64,000 nt of DNA from CAKZSB01 sp964646405 (lineage in GTDB: Bacteria > Pseudomonadota > Gammaproteobacteria > Granulosicoccales > Granulosicoccaceae). The translations under genes and the position numbers were made by a program. The notes below the pieces were generated by a model. The model ran no database searches. It worked only from the letters and a program-made list of their open reading frames with translations, and was not told the origin of the DNA. Where the stretch lies: NCBI GenBank assembly GCA_964646405.1, contig CAZYDV010000003.1:1-64000 (forward strand). The letters run 5' to 3'. Shown here piece by piece: positions 1 to 9,807 of this stretch. The number at the start of each line of letters is the position of its first letter. The first letter of the stretch is position 1.

Positions 1-203
<203 letters not shown>

Positions 204-335
204 TAATCTACGCCAATCCCTAAAAACACATGATTATTCAATAGTAGAAAGCGAAAATCCCGGTAAATTTCCACACGCTATGATCCGACAGCAAAACACC
301 TGGCCCCACTCAGACTGATTTCAAATGAAGCAGAC

Positions 336-3300
336 TCAACCACTGCTCTGTAAGTGTTGCAGCAAACGCTTTGCCTCTTGCACATCAGGCAATTCATCGC
401 CTTCGCACAATAAGTCCAACACAGGCGCCAGTATTTCCAGCGCCTGCCTTTGCCGCGCGTGAGCGTGGAGGATACCGGCGAACTCAGTGGCCACTCGCAG
501 TTCGTACCATTTGGTCTGCCTATCACGCGCAACGGTTAGTGCCTCTTTATAGGCGACCTCTGTCGCTTCACAAAACCCGCATTCAAGGTAGGATACCCGA
601 CCAATCAATCGCTTAAGCTCGGCATCTTCCAGCCGTGCGCCGCTGCTCCGGGCAATCTGAATCGCCTGCTGCAGACACGGCAACGCCTGATCTGCAACAT
701 TGTTCTCGGTATGTGCCAGCGCGATGAACGATAGAATGAAAGGCGTGTGCATCTGCATGCCCAGTACATTCGAATAATTGCTCAGTGCCGCCTCTGCCTC
801 GAGCGCCACCTTTTCGTGTTCACCCCGAAGCGACAGCAAGCCCGCCCTGACAATCGACTCAGCAACCTGCCAAATCGTCAGCTCGTGTTTTTGATTGATT
901 GTCTGCAGCGCAGACAGACACGCGCTGACGCGATTATCGAGGCGCATTGAAACAAACATGTTCGCCCCGTGGAACAATACGACACCCAGCGTATTCACGT
1001 GATCCAGCACCGTTGCGCGGGCAAGCGCCTGATCGAACAGGGCGACGGCCTGTTCCGGAAATCCACAGTGCAATCTGGCCCAGGCGGCTAACACCTTTGC
1101 AGTGGACTCGATATCCTGACCATAAACTGACGGCGACAACCCGCCCGATTCGGGTGAGGTGAATGCAGCCGCCAGTTGCAAGTGCCAATCGGCCTCGATC
1201 GGCGCGCCCGAAATCAACTGGCTGAACCCGACCAGCCGATGCCCCTGCACAATGGTTTCTCGATCGCCATTTCGATTCGCTAGAGCCAGAAAGTCACTGG
1301 CCAGCTCACACGCCCTGGGCACACTCCCCGTGTGTAAATGGTAGACGAGTCGACTGTACAGAATAGGGAAAATCCGGCTCGTATCGCCCAAAGCTTCTGA
1401 CAACTGCAGCGCCATTTGCGTATTGCGATCCATCTCGGCGGAACTGTATCCGCCGGTTGCGATCAAGGGACCGCTTAGATCTATATGCAACTCCAGTTTG
1501 GTTGCCAACAAATGCGGCGTCTGCTCGATTTGATTCAGCACGTCAATCGCCTGATTTAGCTGAACTACCGCCTCGGCATCAGCAGAACGGCTCGCGGAGC
1601 GTTTACCCGCCCGGTGCCAGTAAATCAATGCCGAATCATACGAGTGGGCCTCAGCAAAGTGATAGGCCACCAATTCCGGCGCGGTTTCAACGGTTTGGGG
1701 AAACTCTTGCACCAGTGTATTGGCGACGTTGAGGTGATGTGCCTGGCGCAGGTCTGTCAGCATACTGCTATAGACAGAGTCCTGAACCAGTGCGTGTTTG
1801 AACGAGTATTGGACTTTGCTGGCGGTACCAGACCGATAGAGCAGTTCAGTTTGAATCAACTGATGGATGGCTTCATTGAAATAGTGTTTTTGTTTTTGAA
1901 ATACTGACTCCAGAAGATCCAGCGGAATATCCCGCCCGATGACCGAGCCCACTTGAACGACCTCCTTGGCGCGGGCACTGAGCCTATCAATCCGTGCCAA
2001 CAGTGACGCACGCAGTGTATCGGGGATATCAATCGCGGCAATATCAAGACCGCCTTCCACCAGTGACTTGGTCAACTCCTCAATAAAAAGCGGTATGCCA
2101 TCGGTACGCGAGACGATGCGATCGACCGCCGCATCGGTCAGAAAATCACCGGCGACCGCGCGCACCAGGTTAGCGCTGTAGATCTTGCCCAGGCGATTCA
2201 ATCGCAGGGACGAGACATTGTTGTAGCCTTGCAGCGCCGGCTTCCATTCGGTGCGATGTGTAACGACCAGCAACACGCTGGACTGTTGTATTCGACTGAT
2301 CGCAAGTTCAAGGAGCTCTTCGCTGGCAGGGTCAATCCAGTGCGCATCTTCGATCAAAAACAGTATCGGACCACGAGCTGCCAGTGCGACCAACTGCGAG
2401 ACGAGGATTTCAAGCGTGCGTGTTTTCGTTTGTAACGGCGAGAGTGTTTGGGCACCGTAGCGATGCTCGAACGGGATTGACAGCAAATGGGCAAATATTT
2501 TGAGGTCGTCGGGATTCACTGTGCCCAATGCCTGAAGAAATGCTTCTATTTTATCGAGCCGGATATCCGCTGCATCGTCCGGCTCCAGATTGGCCGCCCT
2601 TTGCAGCTGCGCTATCGCGGGGTAAAAGGCACTGGACGTACGGTTTGGCACGCACTGATAGCGAATGGACACACGTTTTGATGAATCGACTTCCTGTCGC
2701 AGCCCTTCCAGCAGACGAGATTTTCCTATCCCCGCTTCACCGGATATAAAAACGGTCTGCCCTTCTGCACCACAGGCCAGCTGCCATCGATCAAGTAACA
2801 GATTCAACTCGGTCTTACGACCCAACAGCGGATTGAGCGCGGCACCATGAGACGATTCGAACCGACTTTCGACGGGCCGTGCGCGGGCGATCTCCCAGAC
2901 GGAAACCGGGGCGGCATAGCCCTTGACGAGGTGCTGGCCCAACTCGATATATTCGAATCCACCGCCGGCGAGGTTGCGGGTGTTGTTTGAAACGACGACC
3001 GTATCGGGTCGAGCAAGCGATTGAAGACGCGCTGCGAAGTTCGGGGTTTCCCCGGTGACCGCGGTTTGCGCCGATGAGCCACTGCCGATCAGATCGCCAA
3101 CAATGACCCGGCCGGTGGCTATGCCAATACGCACGGAGCCGGCGTTTGAGCGCCTGCAGGCACTGACAACTTCAAGGCCGGCAGTGACCGCCCGCTCGGC
3201 GTCGCTTTCATCAGCCATTGGGTAACCGAAGTACACCAGCACCCCATCGCCCATGTATTGAGCCACAAAGCCGCCGTGAAGTTGAACCGCTTTAGCGCAG

Positions 3301-3674
3301 GTGCTGTGAAAACACCTGACTACGGCCCGATATTCTTCTGCGTCCAGGCGGGTTGCAAGTTCTGTAGAACCCACCAGATCGCAAAACATCACACTGAGTT
3401 GGCGGTGTTCAGCAGCGGATGCCTGAAAGGATGACGCCGGTGTAACGGCCAGCGCGGGAGGCAGGCCAGACTCTGCTCCAGATTCACCAATTGTTGATGA
3501 GGGCAGCGCCGCCAGTATTTTTTTTCGATCGGCAAGCTTTGCAACGCCGAGGTCCTTCAGATCCTCGTTGGTGAGTTCAAGCAGCAGCGCCCAGTCGACT
3601 TCGTTGAATTCGAAGGATTCAACAAATTGTTCAAATCCATTTTCGATCAGCCAGTGCCGAACATCCGTTGCCAC
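336..3674 (-). CDS. SAM domain - class III nucleotide cyclase - AAA/STAND ATPase - TPR protein
   Basis: 1112 residues. An N-terminal SAM domain (about residues 5-60) precedes a class III adenylate/guanylate cyclase domain (about 90-265). The cyclase has both metal Asp residues (D99 in FCDLVGST, D143 in MGDG) and the N212/R216 transition-state pair in ETPNFAARLQ, so it looks catalytically competent. A STAND/AAA ATPase follows, with Walker A GEAGIGKS (312-319) and Walker B LFLIEDAH (about 438-445). The C-terminal half is alpha-helical TPR-like. Family knowledge: such multidomain cyclases are cytosolic signal sensors; the ligand is unknown. It is monocistronic, with about 200 bp separating it from the upstream gene. 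Confidence 0.9.
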   Translation of the reverse strand: MATDVRHWLIENGFEQFVESFEFNEVDWALLLELTNEDLKDLGVAKLADRKKILAALPSSTIGESGAESGLPPALAVTPASSFQASAAEHRQLSVMFCDLVGSTELATRLDAEEYRAVVRCFHSTCAKAVQLHGGFVAQYMGDGVLVYFGYPMADESDAERAVTAGLEVVSACRRSNAGSVRIGIATGRVIVGDLIGSGSSAQTAVTGETPNFAARLQSLARPDTVVVSNNTRNLAGGGFEYIELGQHLVKGYAAPVSVWEIARARPVESRFESSHGAALNPLLGRKTELNLLLDRWQLACGAEGQTVFISGEAGIGKSRLLEGLRQEVDSSKRVSIRYQCVPNRTSSAFYPAIAQLQRAANLEPDDAADIRLDKIEAFLQALGTVNPDDLKIFAHLLSIPFEHRYGAQTLSPLQTKTRTLEILVSQLVALAARGPILFLIEDAHWIDPASEELLELAISRIQQSSVLLVVTHRTEWKPALQGYNNVSSLRLNRLGKIYSANLVRAVAGDFLTDAAVDRIVSRTDGIPLFIEELTKSLVEGGLDIAAIDIPDTLRASLLARIDRLSARAKEVVQVGSVIGRDIPLDLLESVFQKQKHYFNEAIHQLIQTELLYRSGTASKVQYSFKHALVQDSVYSSMLTDLRQAHHLNVANTLVQEFPQTVETAPELVAYHFAEAHSYDSALIYWHRAGKRSASRSADAEAVVQLNQAIDVLNQIEQTPHLLATKLELHIDLSGPLIATGGYSSAEMDRNTQMALQLSEALGDTSRIFPILYSRLVYHLHTGSVPRACELASDFLALANRNGDRETIVQGHRLVGFSQLISGAPIEADWHLQLAAAFTSPESGGLSPSVYGQDIESTAKVLAAWARLHCGFPEQAVALFDQALARATVLDHVNTLGVVLFHGANMFVSMRLDNRVSACLSALQTINQKHELTIWQVAESIVRAGLLSLRGEHEKVALEAEAALSNYSNVLGMQMHTPFILSFIALAHTENNVADQALPCLQQAIQIARSSGARLEDAELKRLIGRVSYLECGFCEATEVAYKEALTVARDRQTKWYELRVATEFAGILHAHARQRQALEILAPVLDLLCEGDELPDVQEAKRLLQHLQSSG

Positions 3675-3880
3675 AATCGTTCTCTGGGTTGCCAGTTTCC
3701 CGGTATCCGGGTTGAGGGTACTGCAACCGCCAAACTGGAAAAATCAGCATTGTTTGTCAAAGCGCTTGGCTTCAACAATGATATCGGTAAACCGTTTGCA
3801 GCTCATCATTTACCGCGCATCGGCGTCGATGCAATTGATTACCAGGGTTCGGCGAAATCACAGCCCCATGACCCGGCCGG

Positions 3881-4618
3881 TCAATCCTGCTGTTTCAGCT
3901 CGTAGACACATCGGAATCCAATATATACCGCGGCGAAATCCCGGGGTTTGTACTGTGCGCCCTGCTCGGTTGTTTTCTGTGCGCCGTACCACCACGAACC
4001 GCCAGCGGTCAGTGCTCGATCCCCGTCGACATCGGCCAGCCACTCCCAGACATTCGCCCCCATATCGTACAAGCCGTTGATACCACGCCTGCTGTTGGCA
4101 GCCGGCGCGTGTCGCGGCCAATCATCCTCGCCGGCGGTATTCATGCCTGCTGGCTGATCACCAACAGGATACTCGTAGCGTCTGCCGCGGATAAAACCGT
4201 CGGTTGGATTTTCGCGTCGTTCCGTGTAAGCAGCGACACGCCATTGCGAAAAGGTTGGCAGCCGACCACCGACAGCGCGGCAATGATCTGTCGCCTCATA
4301 CCAGGTCACGTGTACGGCGGGCTCAGAGTCAGCGGCAGCCGCTCCGTACGGAGCGTGCCAGAACCAACCCGGACGTTGCTGCCAGCCGGCATCATACTCA
4401 TAACCGCCGCCGTCACGTTCTGCCTTGGTGGCTTTGTTTCCAGGGGCGAGTCGCTGCCGAATCTGCCCGACAGTGACCTCGGTGACATCAATGGCAAAGT
4501 TGTCCACGATCACCCGGGTTCCGATTAGCCCACCGGACGCCGGCTGCCCGGCACCAGCCGACACACCCGAGGCCAGCATGAACAAAAGTACCAGTCCTGC
4601 CACAGGGTGTATTTTCAT
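3881..4618 (-). CDS. Secreted SUMF1/FGE-fold protein
   Basis: 245 residues from the ATG at 4618, chosen because it opens a clean signal peptide (MKIHPVAGLVLLFMLASGVS); a longer form would start inside the upstream gene. The mature part has the formylglycine-generating-enzyme fold signatures: EVTVGQIRQ near the start, HVTWYEA, GGRLPTFSQWRVAA, GLYDMGANVWEW and terminal GFRCV. Many family members are not true sulfatase activators. The Cys pair of aerobic FGEs is not evident (the only C-terminal Cys is in GFRCV), so a binding or structural role is more likely. It starts 4 nt after the stop of the upstream secreted protein, so the two are probably co-transcribed. Confidence 0.8.
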   Translation of the reverse strand: MKIHPVAGLVLLFMLASGVSAGAGQPASGGLIGTRVIVDNFAIDVTEVTVGQIRQRLAPGNKATKAERDGGGYEYDAGWQQRPGWFWHAPYGAAAADSEPAVHVTWYEATDHCRAVGGRLPTFSQWRVAAYTERRENPTDGFIRGRRYEYPVGDQPAGMNTAGEDDWPRHAPAANSRRGINGLYDMGANVWEWLADVDGDRALTAGGSWWYGAQKTTEQGAQYKPRDFAAVYIGFRCVYELKQQD

Positions 4619-4622
4619 CGAT

Positions 4623-5204
4623 TCAGCCATTGGGCACATCGAACCTCCAGCGCGCGCGAACCGGCTCTACCAAGCGGCAATCGTCAACGAACAACGGGCG
4701 CCAGCGATCGGCAGCCGAGTAGGTCGCTGCCGAACGCAGCCCCACTGCCAGGCACAATCCTGAACCATCGAGTTCAAGACCACCCGCCTCGCGCAGGATG
4801 AATCGTTGCAAACCGGCGGTTTCCATAAACGCGGTGTCCTCGCCACAAGGTCGCAACAACACAGCAGTACCCGGCAACGCGCGCGAGTTAATGCCGGCCA
4901 CCGTGACGCACAAATCCAACTCAATAAAACGAATCAGCCCGGCTTCAAACACCACGGCGCTATCTACCGTGAGCCGCGGCTTGCAGTTGTGAGCGAAAAG
5001 CGGCAAATCGGTACGCAGATAGCCGGGTGTTCCCGGCACGTCGATACAGTAGCCATCAACAGGTCTGTCCAGCGGATCGATCAGCCGCAGGTGGGCGGGT
5101 TCGGTCGCGAGTCCAGGCACCGTGCCTAGACTCAACTGCATCCAGCAGACTATGGCCCACACACACAGTCGAACTACTGCCCGAGATGTCATGTCGTTAT
5201 CCAT
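4623..5204 (-). CDS. Secreted Cys-rich protein, possibly ricin-type beta-trefoil
   Basis: 193 residues from the ATG at 5204, which is preceded by a GAGGG-like ribosome site and gives a plausible signal peptide ending near PGLATEP. The mature protein has repeated blocks of about 45 residues with paired Cys (GYCIDVPGT...HNC, DLCVTVAG...RPC, SGLCLAVG...DDC), each resembling the C-[LIV]-x-V-x-G...C pattern of R-type lectin repeats. The QxW signature is not clear, so the lectin assignment is an inference. It lies directly upstream of the SUMF1-fold gene and probably forms an operon with it. Confidence 0.6.
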   Translation of the reverse strand: MDNDMTSRAVVRLCVWAIVCWMQLSLGTVPGLATEPAHLRLIDPLDRPVDGYCIDVPGTPGYLRTDLPLFAHNCKPRLTVDSAVVFEAGLIRFIELDLCVTVAGINSRALPGTAVLLRPCGEDTAFMETAGLQRFILREAGGLELDGSGLCLAVGLRSAATYSAADRWRPLFVDDCRLVEPVRARWRFDVPNG

Positions 5205-5564
5205 CACCCTGCCCTCACGCCCCTTTGGCGCGCTCAGCCTGCCGATTCGGCGCGCCTCCACGCAACAACCCAACAATGAGCGGTTGCGGAAAATCATGGC
5301 CAGGAATTGGCGCTTGCCCGGATCACAGCCGCCCCAGCAACACGGCAAGTGCGCATACAAAAATTTCATCTTGTTGTTTTATCTGGTTTTTTCCCAATTG
5401 GTAAGCATCTGAAGTAAGCGATTAAGTGCTACGTGGCAGAGCCGGGCTCTGGTTCGCCTGATCTATTGTTGAGTTCAGTTATACTTCACCTTGTCAGTAC
5501 ACCCGGACAGCCGATACTGACAGAACTCAACTCCTACCAGAATCCAGCCAGCGAACTGGCGTAA
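5205..5564. other. Intergenic region with inverted repeat; upstream part of a kinase-type remnant
   Basis: No intact gene is visible. A perfect inverted repeat (CAGAGCC, one base, GGCTCTG) lies at 5437-5451. From 5418 to 5561 one plus-strand frame is open and ends at a TAA (5562-5564). After that stop the same frame continues into the kinase-type C-terminal remnant, suggesting an in-frame nonsense codon in a decayed gene. Confidence 0.45.
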
Positions 5565-6278
5565 CTGAATTCCACTGCAGCAAACCTCCGAAAGTACCTG
5601 ACACTACTCGATAAAGCCGAACTTGCGCTGCTGGCAAACGATGTTCCTGAATTAGAAGTGTTGGTTACTGAAGCCCGCGAGACAGGCTTCACAGACCCTC
5701 GACTCAAAGCGATCAGCACCGGATTGCTCAATGCACGAGAGCGTGCTTCCATTGAAACGCAAAAGAACCTGCTCGCAGAGAAAAGCTATCAGCTGCACCT
5801 GGCCAATGCCACACACCACCTGGCATCCGGCAACCTCTCCCTCGCGAATGCAGAGATCGCATTGGGACGCAGCCTTGGTATAAACGACGACTCTCTTAGC
5901 CTGATTGCCAGTCGAATAAAGGCACAAGAGCAACAGCAGGCTGCATCCCTGCTTGAAATAGAGATAGACAAAGCCAATTTACAGTTCGAACAATTACTGC
6001 AGGCCATTCAGCTACGAAACGCGAGGGCCATCACTTCGCTAACGACCGGTACCAATCGTGGCGCTTTATTCAGCGGACTCTTTGACCGATACATCGAGGT
6101 TAACGCAAGCTTAACCGGCTTGTCGGTTACGCCCGACAACTCAGCAGTCAGTGCAACGTTGCGACTCGATAACATGCGACTTCCCAATGGCAACCTGACG
6201 TACCCGCCCAGCAGCTACGGCGAGATTCAATTATCTCTGACACGAACTCAAAAGGGGTGGTCAAAAATCCAATGGTAA
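5565..6278 (+). pseudogene. C-terminal remnant of a large, probably kinase-type, signalling protein
   Basis: An open frame starts right after a TAA at 5562-5564. The first possible start is GTG at 5658, already inside what reads as a continuous coiled, TPR-like helical domain (DKAELALLANDVPELE and onward). The last 60 residues form a small beta-rich unit ending GWSKIQW. The domain order (helical repeats, then a short beta module, no N-terminal domain) resembles the tail of large serine/threonine kinase-like proteins, but no kinase motif remains, so that label is inference. It overlaps the next gene by 7 bp. Absence of an ATG and the in-frame stop argue for a truncated, non-functional gene; a short protein from GTG 5658 (206 residues) remains possible. 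Confidence 0.5.
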
Positions 6279-7069
6279 CCACACGAATTCTACCGGCAAC
6301 ACTCGCCGCATTGCTTGCAGCCTGCGGTGCAGATAAAAGTAGCTCGCCGCTTCAACTCCCACTACCCGAGCCCATTCGACAGATAGCCGCAATCAATGGT
6401 GCGCAATTGTCGTTAGAAGTATCCATCAACAACAATCAACCACAGATATTCCTGGGTCAGGGCGCAACGCAATCATGGCGTATTTCCCTGAACGTACCGG
6501 CGTCGACATCCAACAACACGATTAGTATCACATGGATCGAAACCTACCAGCAACAGCGGCTGGTACTGGCACAGCAGACCCATACATTCGATACTGGCAC
6601 CGAAACCACCACTGTTTCTGTGGGCAACAACTACGTCACCGCCGGAATCGGTTTCGACTTCGATAGCGACAACATCTCTAATCTCGCCGAACGACTGAAC
6701 GAAACCGATCCATTGGTGGCAGATTCAGGTGAACTGGTTATTAACGAACCGCCCGTCGTCGATATCACCGGCGGCTGCTACATGATGGGGAGCCCGGAGA
6801 CTGAAGTGCTTCGACACAGTTCCGAGATTCAGCATCAGGTGTGTGTCAGTGATTTCCAGATCGGCAAATACGAAGTGACGTTCGAGCAGTACGATCAATT
6901 TGCCACATTAACCGACCGACCGCTTCCCGACGACCTGGGCTGGGGTCGGGGTTCAATGCCAGTTACCAACGTAAGCTGGTTTGACGCTATCGCTTACACC
7001 GAATGGAACACACAGTTTATCAATCCAGCAGGTAGCCACACAGCAGGGCGTCCTCTTCTGCGAAACTGA
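6272..7069 (+). pseudogene. C-terminally truncated SUMF1/FGE-domain lipoprotein
   Basis: From the ATG at 6272 the product begins MVTTRILPATLAALLAAC, a lipoprotein signal with lipobox LAAC. About 150 residues of beta-rich linker follow, containing a DFDSDNISN-like calcium-site motif, then the start of a SUMF1 domain (GGCYMMGSPETE, FQIGKYEVTFEQYDQF, MPVTNVSWFDAIAYTEW). Homologues would continue with a RLPTEAEWEYA block and end in GFR. Here the sequence changes after TEW into an unrelated tail and stops at 7069, within the 3' end of the convergent gene. The domain is therefore only about one-third complete, so I call it a pseudogene produced by a deletion near 7005-7020. Confidence 0.65.
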
Positions 7070-8060
7070 CACTGGGCAGTAAAGCATCAATAATCGCCAG
7101 CCGCGAGGGATTGACAGAGTAGGATACGACACAACTGGCGTCTTCATAGGAAAACGTAATCGTAGTATCTCTCATCACAAAGAACTGGCTTGGACTGTTA
7201 AACACCAGCGTATCTGCAATCGGCAGGCCGTCATCGTTGTATTCTCTGTTTCTCGTTTGAAAAACCGTATCACTCAATACGTCGCGCTCGACAATACGAG
7301 ACACTCGCCCCTGATCGTCTCTTTCAATTGAAGTCAGTTCTTGTGCGAATAGTATATTTGAACCGGAAAAAGAGCGCTGTTCTAACGATGTGACCAGGCC
7401 TAGACTGTCGTAGCTTATCGTCAACTCATCTGATTCATCAAAATCATCTCCGCAGTTTTCGGTGACAAGCAGACTTTGTAACTGACTTTGCGCATTGTAG
7501 GTAATGGCTGATGTGAAGGCGCCATCGGTTGAATCAATCGAGCTAAGACGACCGTCGGTGTAATCGTAAACGCGTGTCGTGTCCCCCTCCGCAGCAACTG
7601 AGAAATCGTCACAGACGGGATCGTTTTCCATATCTTCAATCAGTCTGCCGCCACTGTCGTAGCGGAAAGTCTGTTGATCGCCGTCTGAATCTGAAATAGC
7701 CGCAACTCGACCATTCTGGTAGGAGATTACCCGCTCATCGCCCGTGTCACTTTCAGATACCCGGATCAAACCATCATCGGAATATTCATATTGTCTGGTG
7801 GTGGTGACAGCCGGCGTACTTTCCAGATCCTGAAATTCAATGCGTGAGACTCGACCCAGATCATCATAGAAATACGTTTCGATCCGATCGATGGTTTCAT
7901 TCCGGGAATAATCGAAGCTAATGGTCTTTACCCGCGAGCTGGTCTCGATTGGCAGCCCGTTTCCATTACCGGCGCTATCTCCGGCACCGTCACCACCGCC
8001 ACACGCCACGACCGCAAGCGTTACTGCGCACAACGCAGGAAGGGAAAACTCAATTCGCAT
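7020..8060 (-). CDS. Lipoprotein with YD/RHS-like repeats
   Basis: 346 residues from the ATG at 8060, which has AGGA about 9 nt upstream. The signal ends at lipobox VVAC followed by GGGDGAGDS. The mature part is a string of short beta units of YD-repeat type, for example YFYDDLGRVSRIEF, YEYSDDGLIRVSES, FRYDSGGRLIED and YDSLGLVTSLEQ. YD repeats usually form beta-strand shells or extended surface structures; here there is no toxin-like C-terminus, so a structural or surface role is likely. Its 3' end overlaps the tail of the truncated SUMF1 gene on the other strand. Confidence 0.8.
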   Translation of the reverse strand: MRIEFSLPALCAVTLAVVACGGGDGAGDSAGNGNGLPIETSSRVKTISFDYSRNETIDRIETYFYDDLGRVSRIEFQDLESTPAVTTTRQYEYSDDGLIRVSESDTGDERVISYQNGRVAAISDSDGDQQTFRYDSGGRLIEDMENDPVCDDFSVAAEGDTTRVYDYTDGRLSSIDSTDGAFTSAITYNAQSQLQSLLVTENCGDDFDESDELTISYDSLGLVTSLEQRSFSGSNILFAQELTSIERDDQGRVSRIVERDVLSDTVFQTRNREYNDDGLPIADTLVFNSPSQFFVMRDTTITFSYEDASCVVSYSVNPSRLAIIDALLPSVSFAEEDALLCGYLLD

Positions 8061-8228
8061 AACCACTGTTCCTGCTTGAATGCCTCAGTGGCGTTATTGT
8101 ACCGCAACCATCAATCTGCGGGGCTTCCACATACAACTGGCCCTGACACCCCATTCCAGTGCCAGCAAAGAGCCTGTCCCACTGCAAACCTCGTCCCCGG
8201 ACAGGCTCCCAATCCTGCTTTGGTGTCG

Positions 8229-8696
8229 TTATACCGGTGTGACTTTCCACTCTTCGACAATATTGGTGCCGGACTGTCGCATCACCATGGAGACCGGACA
8301 GAACCGTGGCAATCTCTCGCGAATCGTTTCGAGCTGTTCGGCTGTCGCATTGGTGGTGACGTCCAACACCAGCTTTACATTCGGAAACGGTACTTCAACA
8401 CGCTCATCGAGCAAAACACCGCGCCGATCGAATTCCGCCTCACAGAGGACTTCGTTCACGGTGAAATCGAGATCCATCGACTTGGCAATTTTAGTGACAA
8501 TAGTGTTGGTACATCCGATCAGCGCCGCCATCAGGGTTTCGGTTGGCGACGGCGCGGTATTGGAACCACCTCGCTCTATTGGCTCGTCGGTTACGGTTGA
8601 CACGTCACGGGTAGTGATATCGGTTCGACCAGGTGACGGTGCAGCGCCACGCAGATGATAGACCACTGATTTCACTTTTATGTTTGCACTGGACAC
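8229..8696 (-). CDS. OsmC family peroxiredoxin-like protein
   Basis: 155 residues from the GTG at 8696, selected because AGGA lies 10 nt upstream and the length then matches OsmC/Ohr proteins (about 140-160). The two family Cys are present, C62 in MAALIGCTNTI and C133 in RFCPVS, as is the SNTAPSPTETLMAAL motif. Family knowledge: these cytosolic dimers reduce organic hydroperoxides or act as less-characterised thiol proteins; the substrate cannot be told. It is divergent from the ABC exporter. An alternative ATG at 8798 would add a poorly conserved extension. Confidence 0.85.
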   Translation of the reverse strand: MSSANIKVKSVVYHLRGAAPSPGRTDITTRDVSTVTDEPIERGGSNTAPSPTETLMAALIGCTNTIVTKIAKSMDLDFTVNEVLCEAEFDRRGVLLDERVEVPFPNVKLVLDVTTNATAEQLETIRERLPRFCPVSMVMRQSGTNIVEEWKVTPV

Positions 8697-8864
8697 TTTG
8701 AGGGTTCCTGTGAGAGCAACGATTCTTTGCCCGCATAGTAACAGGCCATTGCTTGCAGTCAACTTCGGCGGGGCATTCAGGCGGGCCTGCACGCGCACCG
8801 GACAGATGGCTTACAGTACACTCACGCCAGGACATCTTTTCCCGTAAACATTCAGGCAATCCGG

Positions 8865-9806
8865 ATGATCGACGAGCAACTCCCCAACGGCAACGATCCG
8901 CCTGAAAGCGGCGACTCGGTTGTCAGCGCAAAGGCGCTGCGCAAGCAATTTGGCGATTTTACCGCAGTCGATGGTATTTCGTTCGAGGTGCCAAGGGGCC
9001 AATGCATCGGATTGCTGGGCCCAAACGGTGCAGGAAAAACAACCACCATGCGCATGCTCATGGGCTTGTCCACGGTTAGCGCAGGTGATCTGCAGGTGCT
9101 GGGTTGCGACGCAAGGAAGCTCTCACGAAGCGAACTCGCGCGCATTGGGCTCGTGCCCCAGGATGACAATCTCGACCCCGACCTTTCCGTGAGAATGAAC
9201 CTGGAGGTCTACGGGCGTTACTTCGGCGCTGATCGGGCAACTGTACGGGCGCGGGTGCCAGAGCTGCTGGAGTTTATGCAACTGAGCGATCGCGCCGATG
9301 CACGGGTGAATCAACTCTCTGGCGGAATGCGTCGGCGCCTGATTATTGCCAGAGCGCTGGTGGCCGACCCCGAGCTTGTCGTACTCGATGAACCCACAAC
9401 CGGGCTCGATCCACAGGCACGCGTACTGATCTGGAAGCAACTGCTGGCACTGCGCAAACGCGGTGTGACGCTACTACTCACCACGCACTACATGGACGAG
9501 GCGCAGCGCCTGTGTGATCGAATCATCGTTATCGACCACGGTCGCATCCTCGATAACGGCACACCAGCCGACCTGATCGAACGTCACGTAAAGGGCCACG
9601 TATTTGAAGTCCAAAAACCCTACGTGGAGGGCTTTGACGAATCGGCCTGGGACTGTGAGGACATCGGCGATTCACTGCTGGTGTATACCGAAGACTCGCG
9701 CGCGTTTATCGATGCGGTACCGCTGACGACACAATATCTGCACCGGCAGGCGAACCTTGAAGACGTATTTTTACGTCTGACCGGCCGCGCACTGCGGGAG
9801 AAATAG
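8865..9806 (+). CDS. ABC-2 type exporter, ATP-binding subunit (NodI/DrrA-like)
   Basis: 313 residues with Walker A GPNGAGKT (52-59), Q-loop near VPQDD, signature LSGGM (151-155), Walker B LVVLDEP (171-177) and the switch His in LLTTHYMDEAQRL. The C-terminal extension of about 70 residues is typical of NodI/DrrA/CcmA-type export ATPases. It is cytosolic and energises the permease encoded one base downstream. The substrate is unknown; family members export polysaccharide, lipo-oligosaccharide or drugs. Confidence 0.93.
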   Translation: MIDEQLPNGNDPPESGDSVVSAKALRKQFGDFTAVDGISFEVPRGQCIGLLGPNGAGKTTTMRMLMGLSTVSAGDLQVLGCDARKLSRSELARIGLVPQDDNLDPDLSVRMNLEVYGRYFGADRATVRARVPELLEFMQLSDRADARVNQLSGGMRRRLIIARALVADPELVVLDEPTTGLDPQARVLIWKQLLALRKRGVTLLLTTHYMDEAQRLCDRIIVIDHGRILDNGTPADLIERHVKGHVFEVQKPYVEGFDESAWDCEDIGDSLLVYTEDSRAFIDAVPLTTQYLHRQANLEDVFLRLTGRALREK

Positions 9807-9807
9807 C

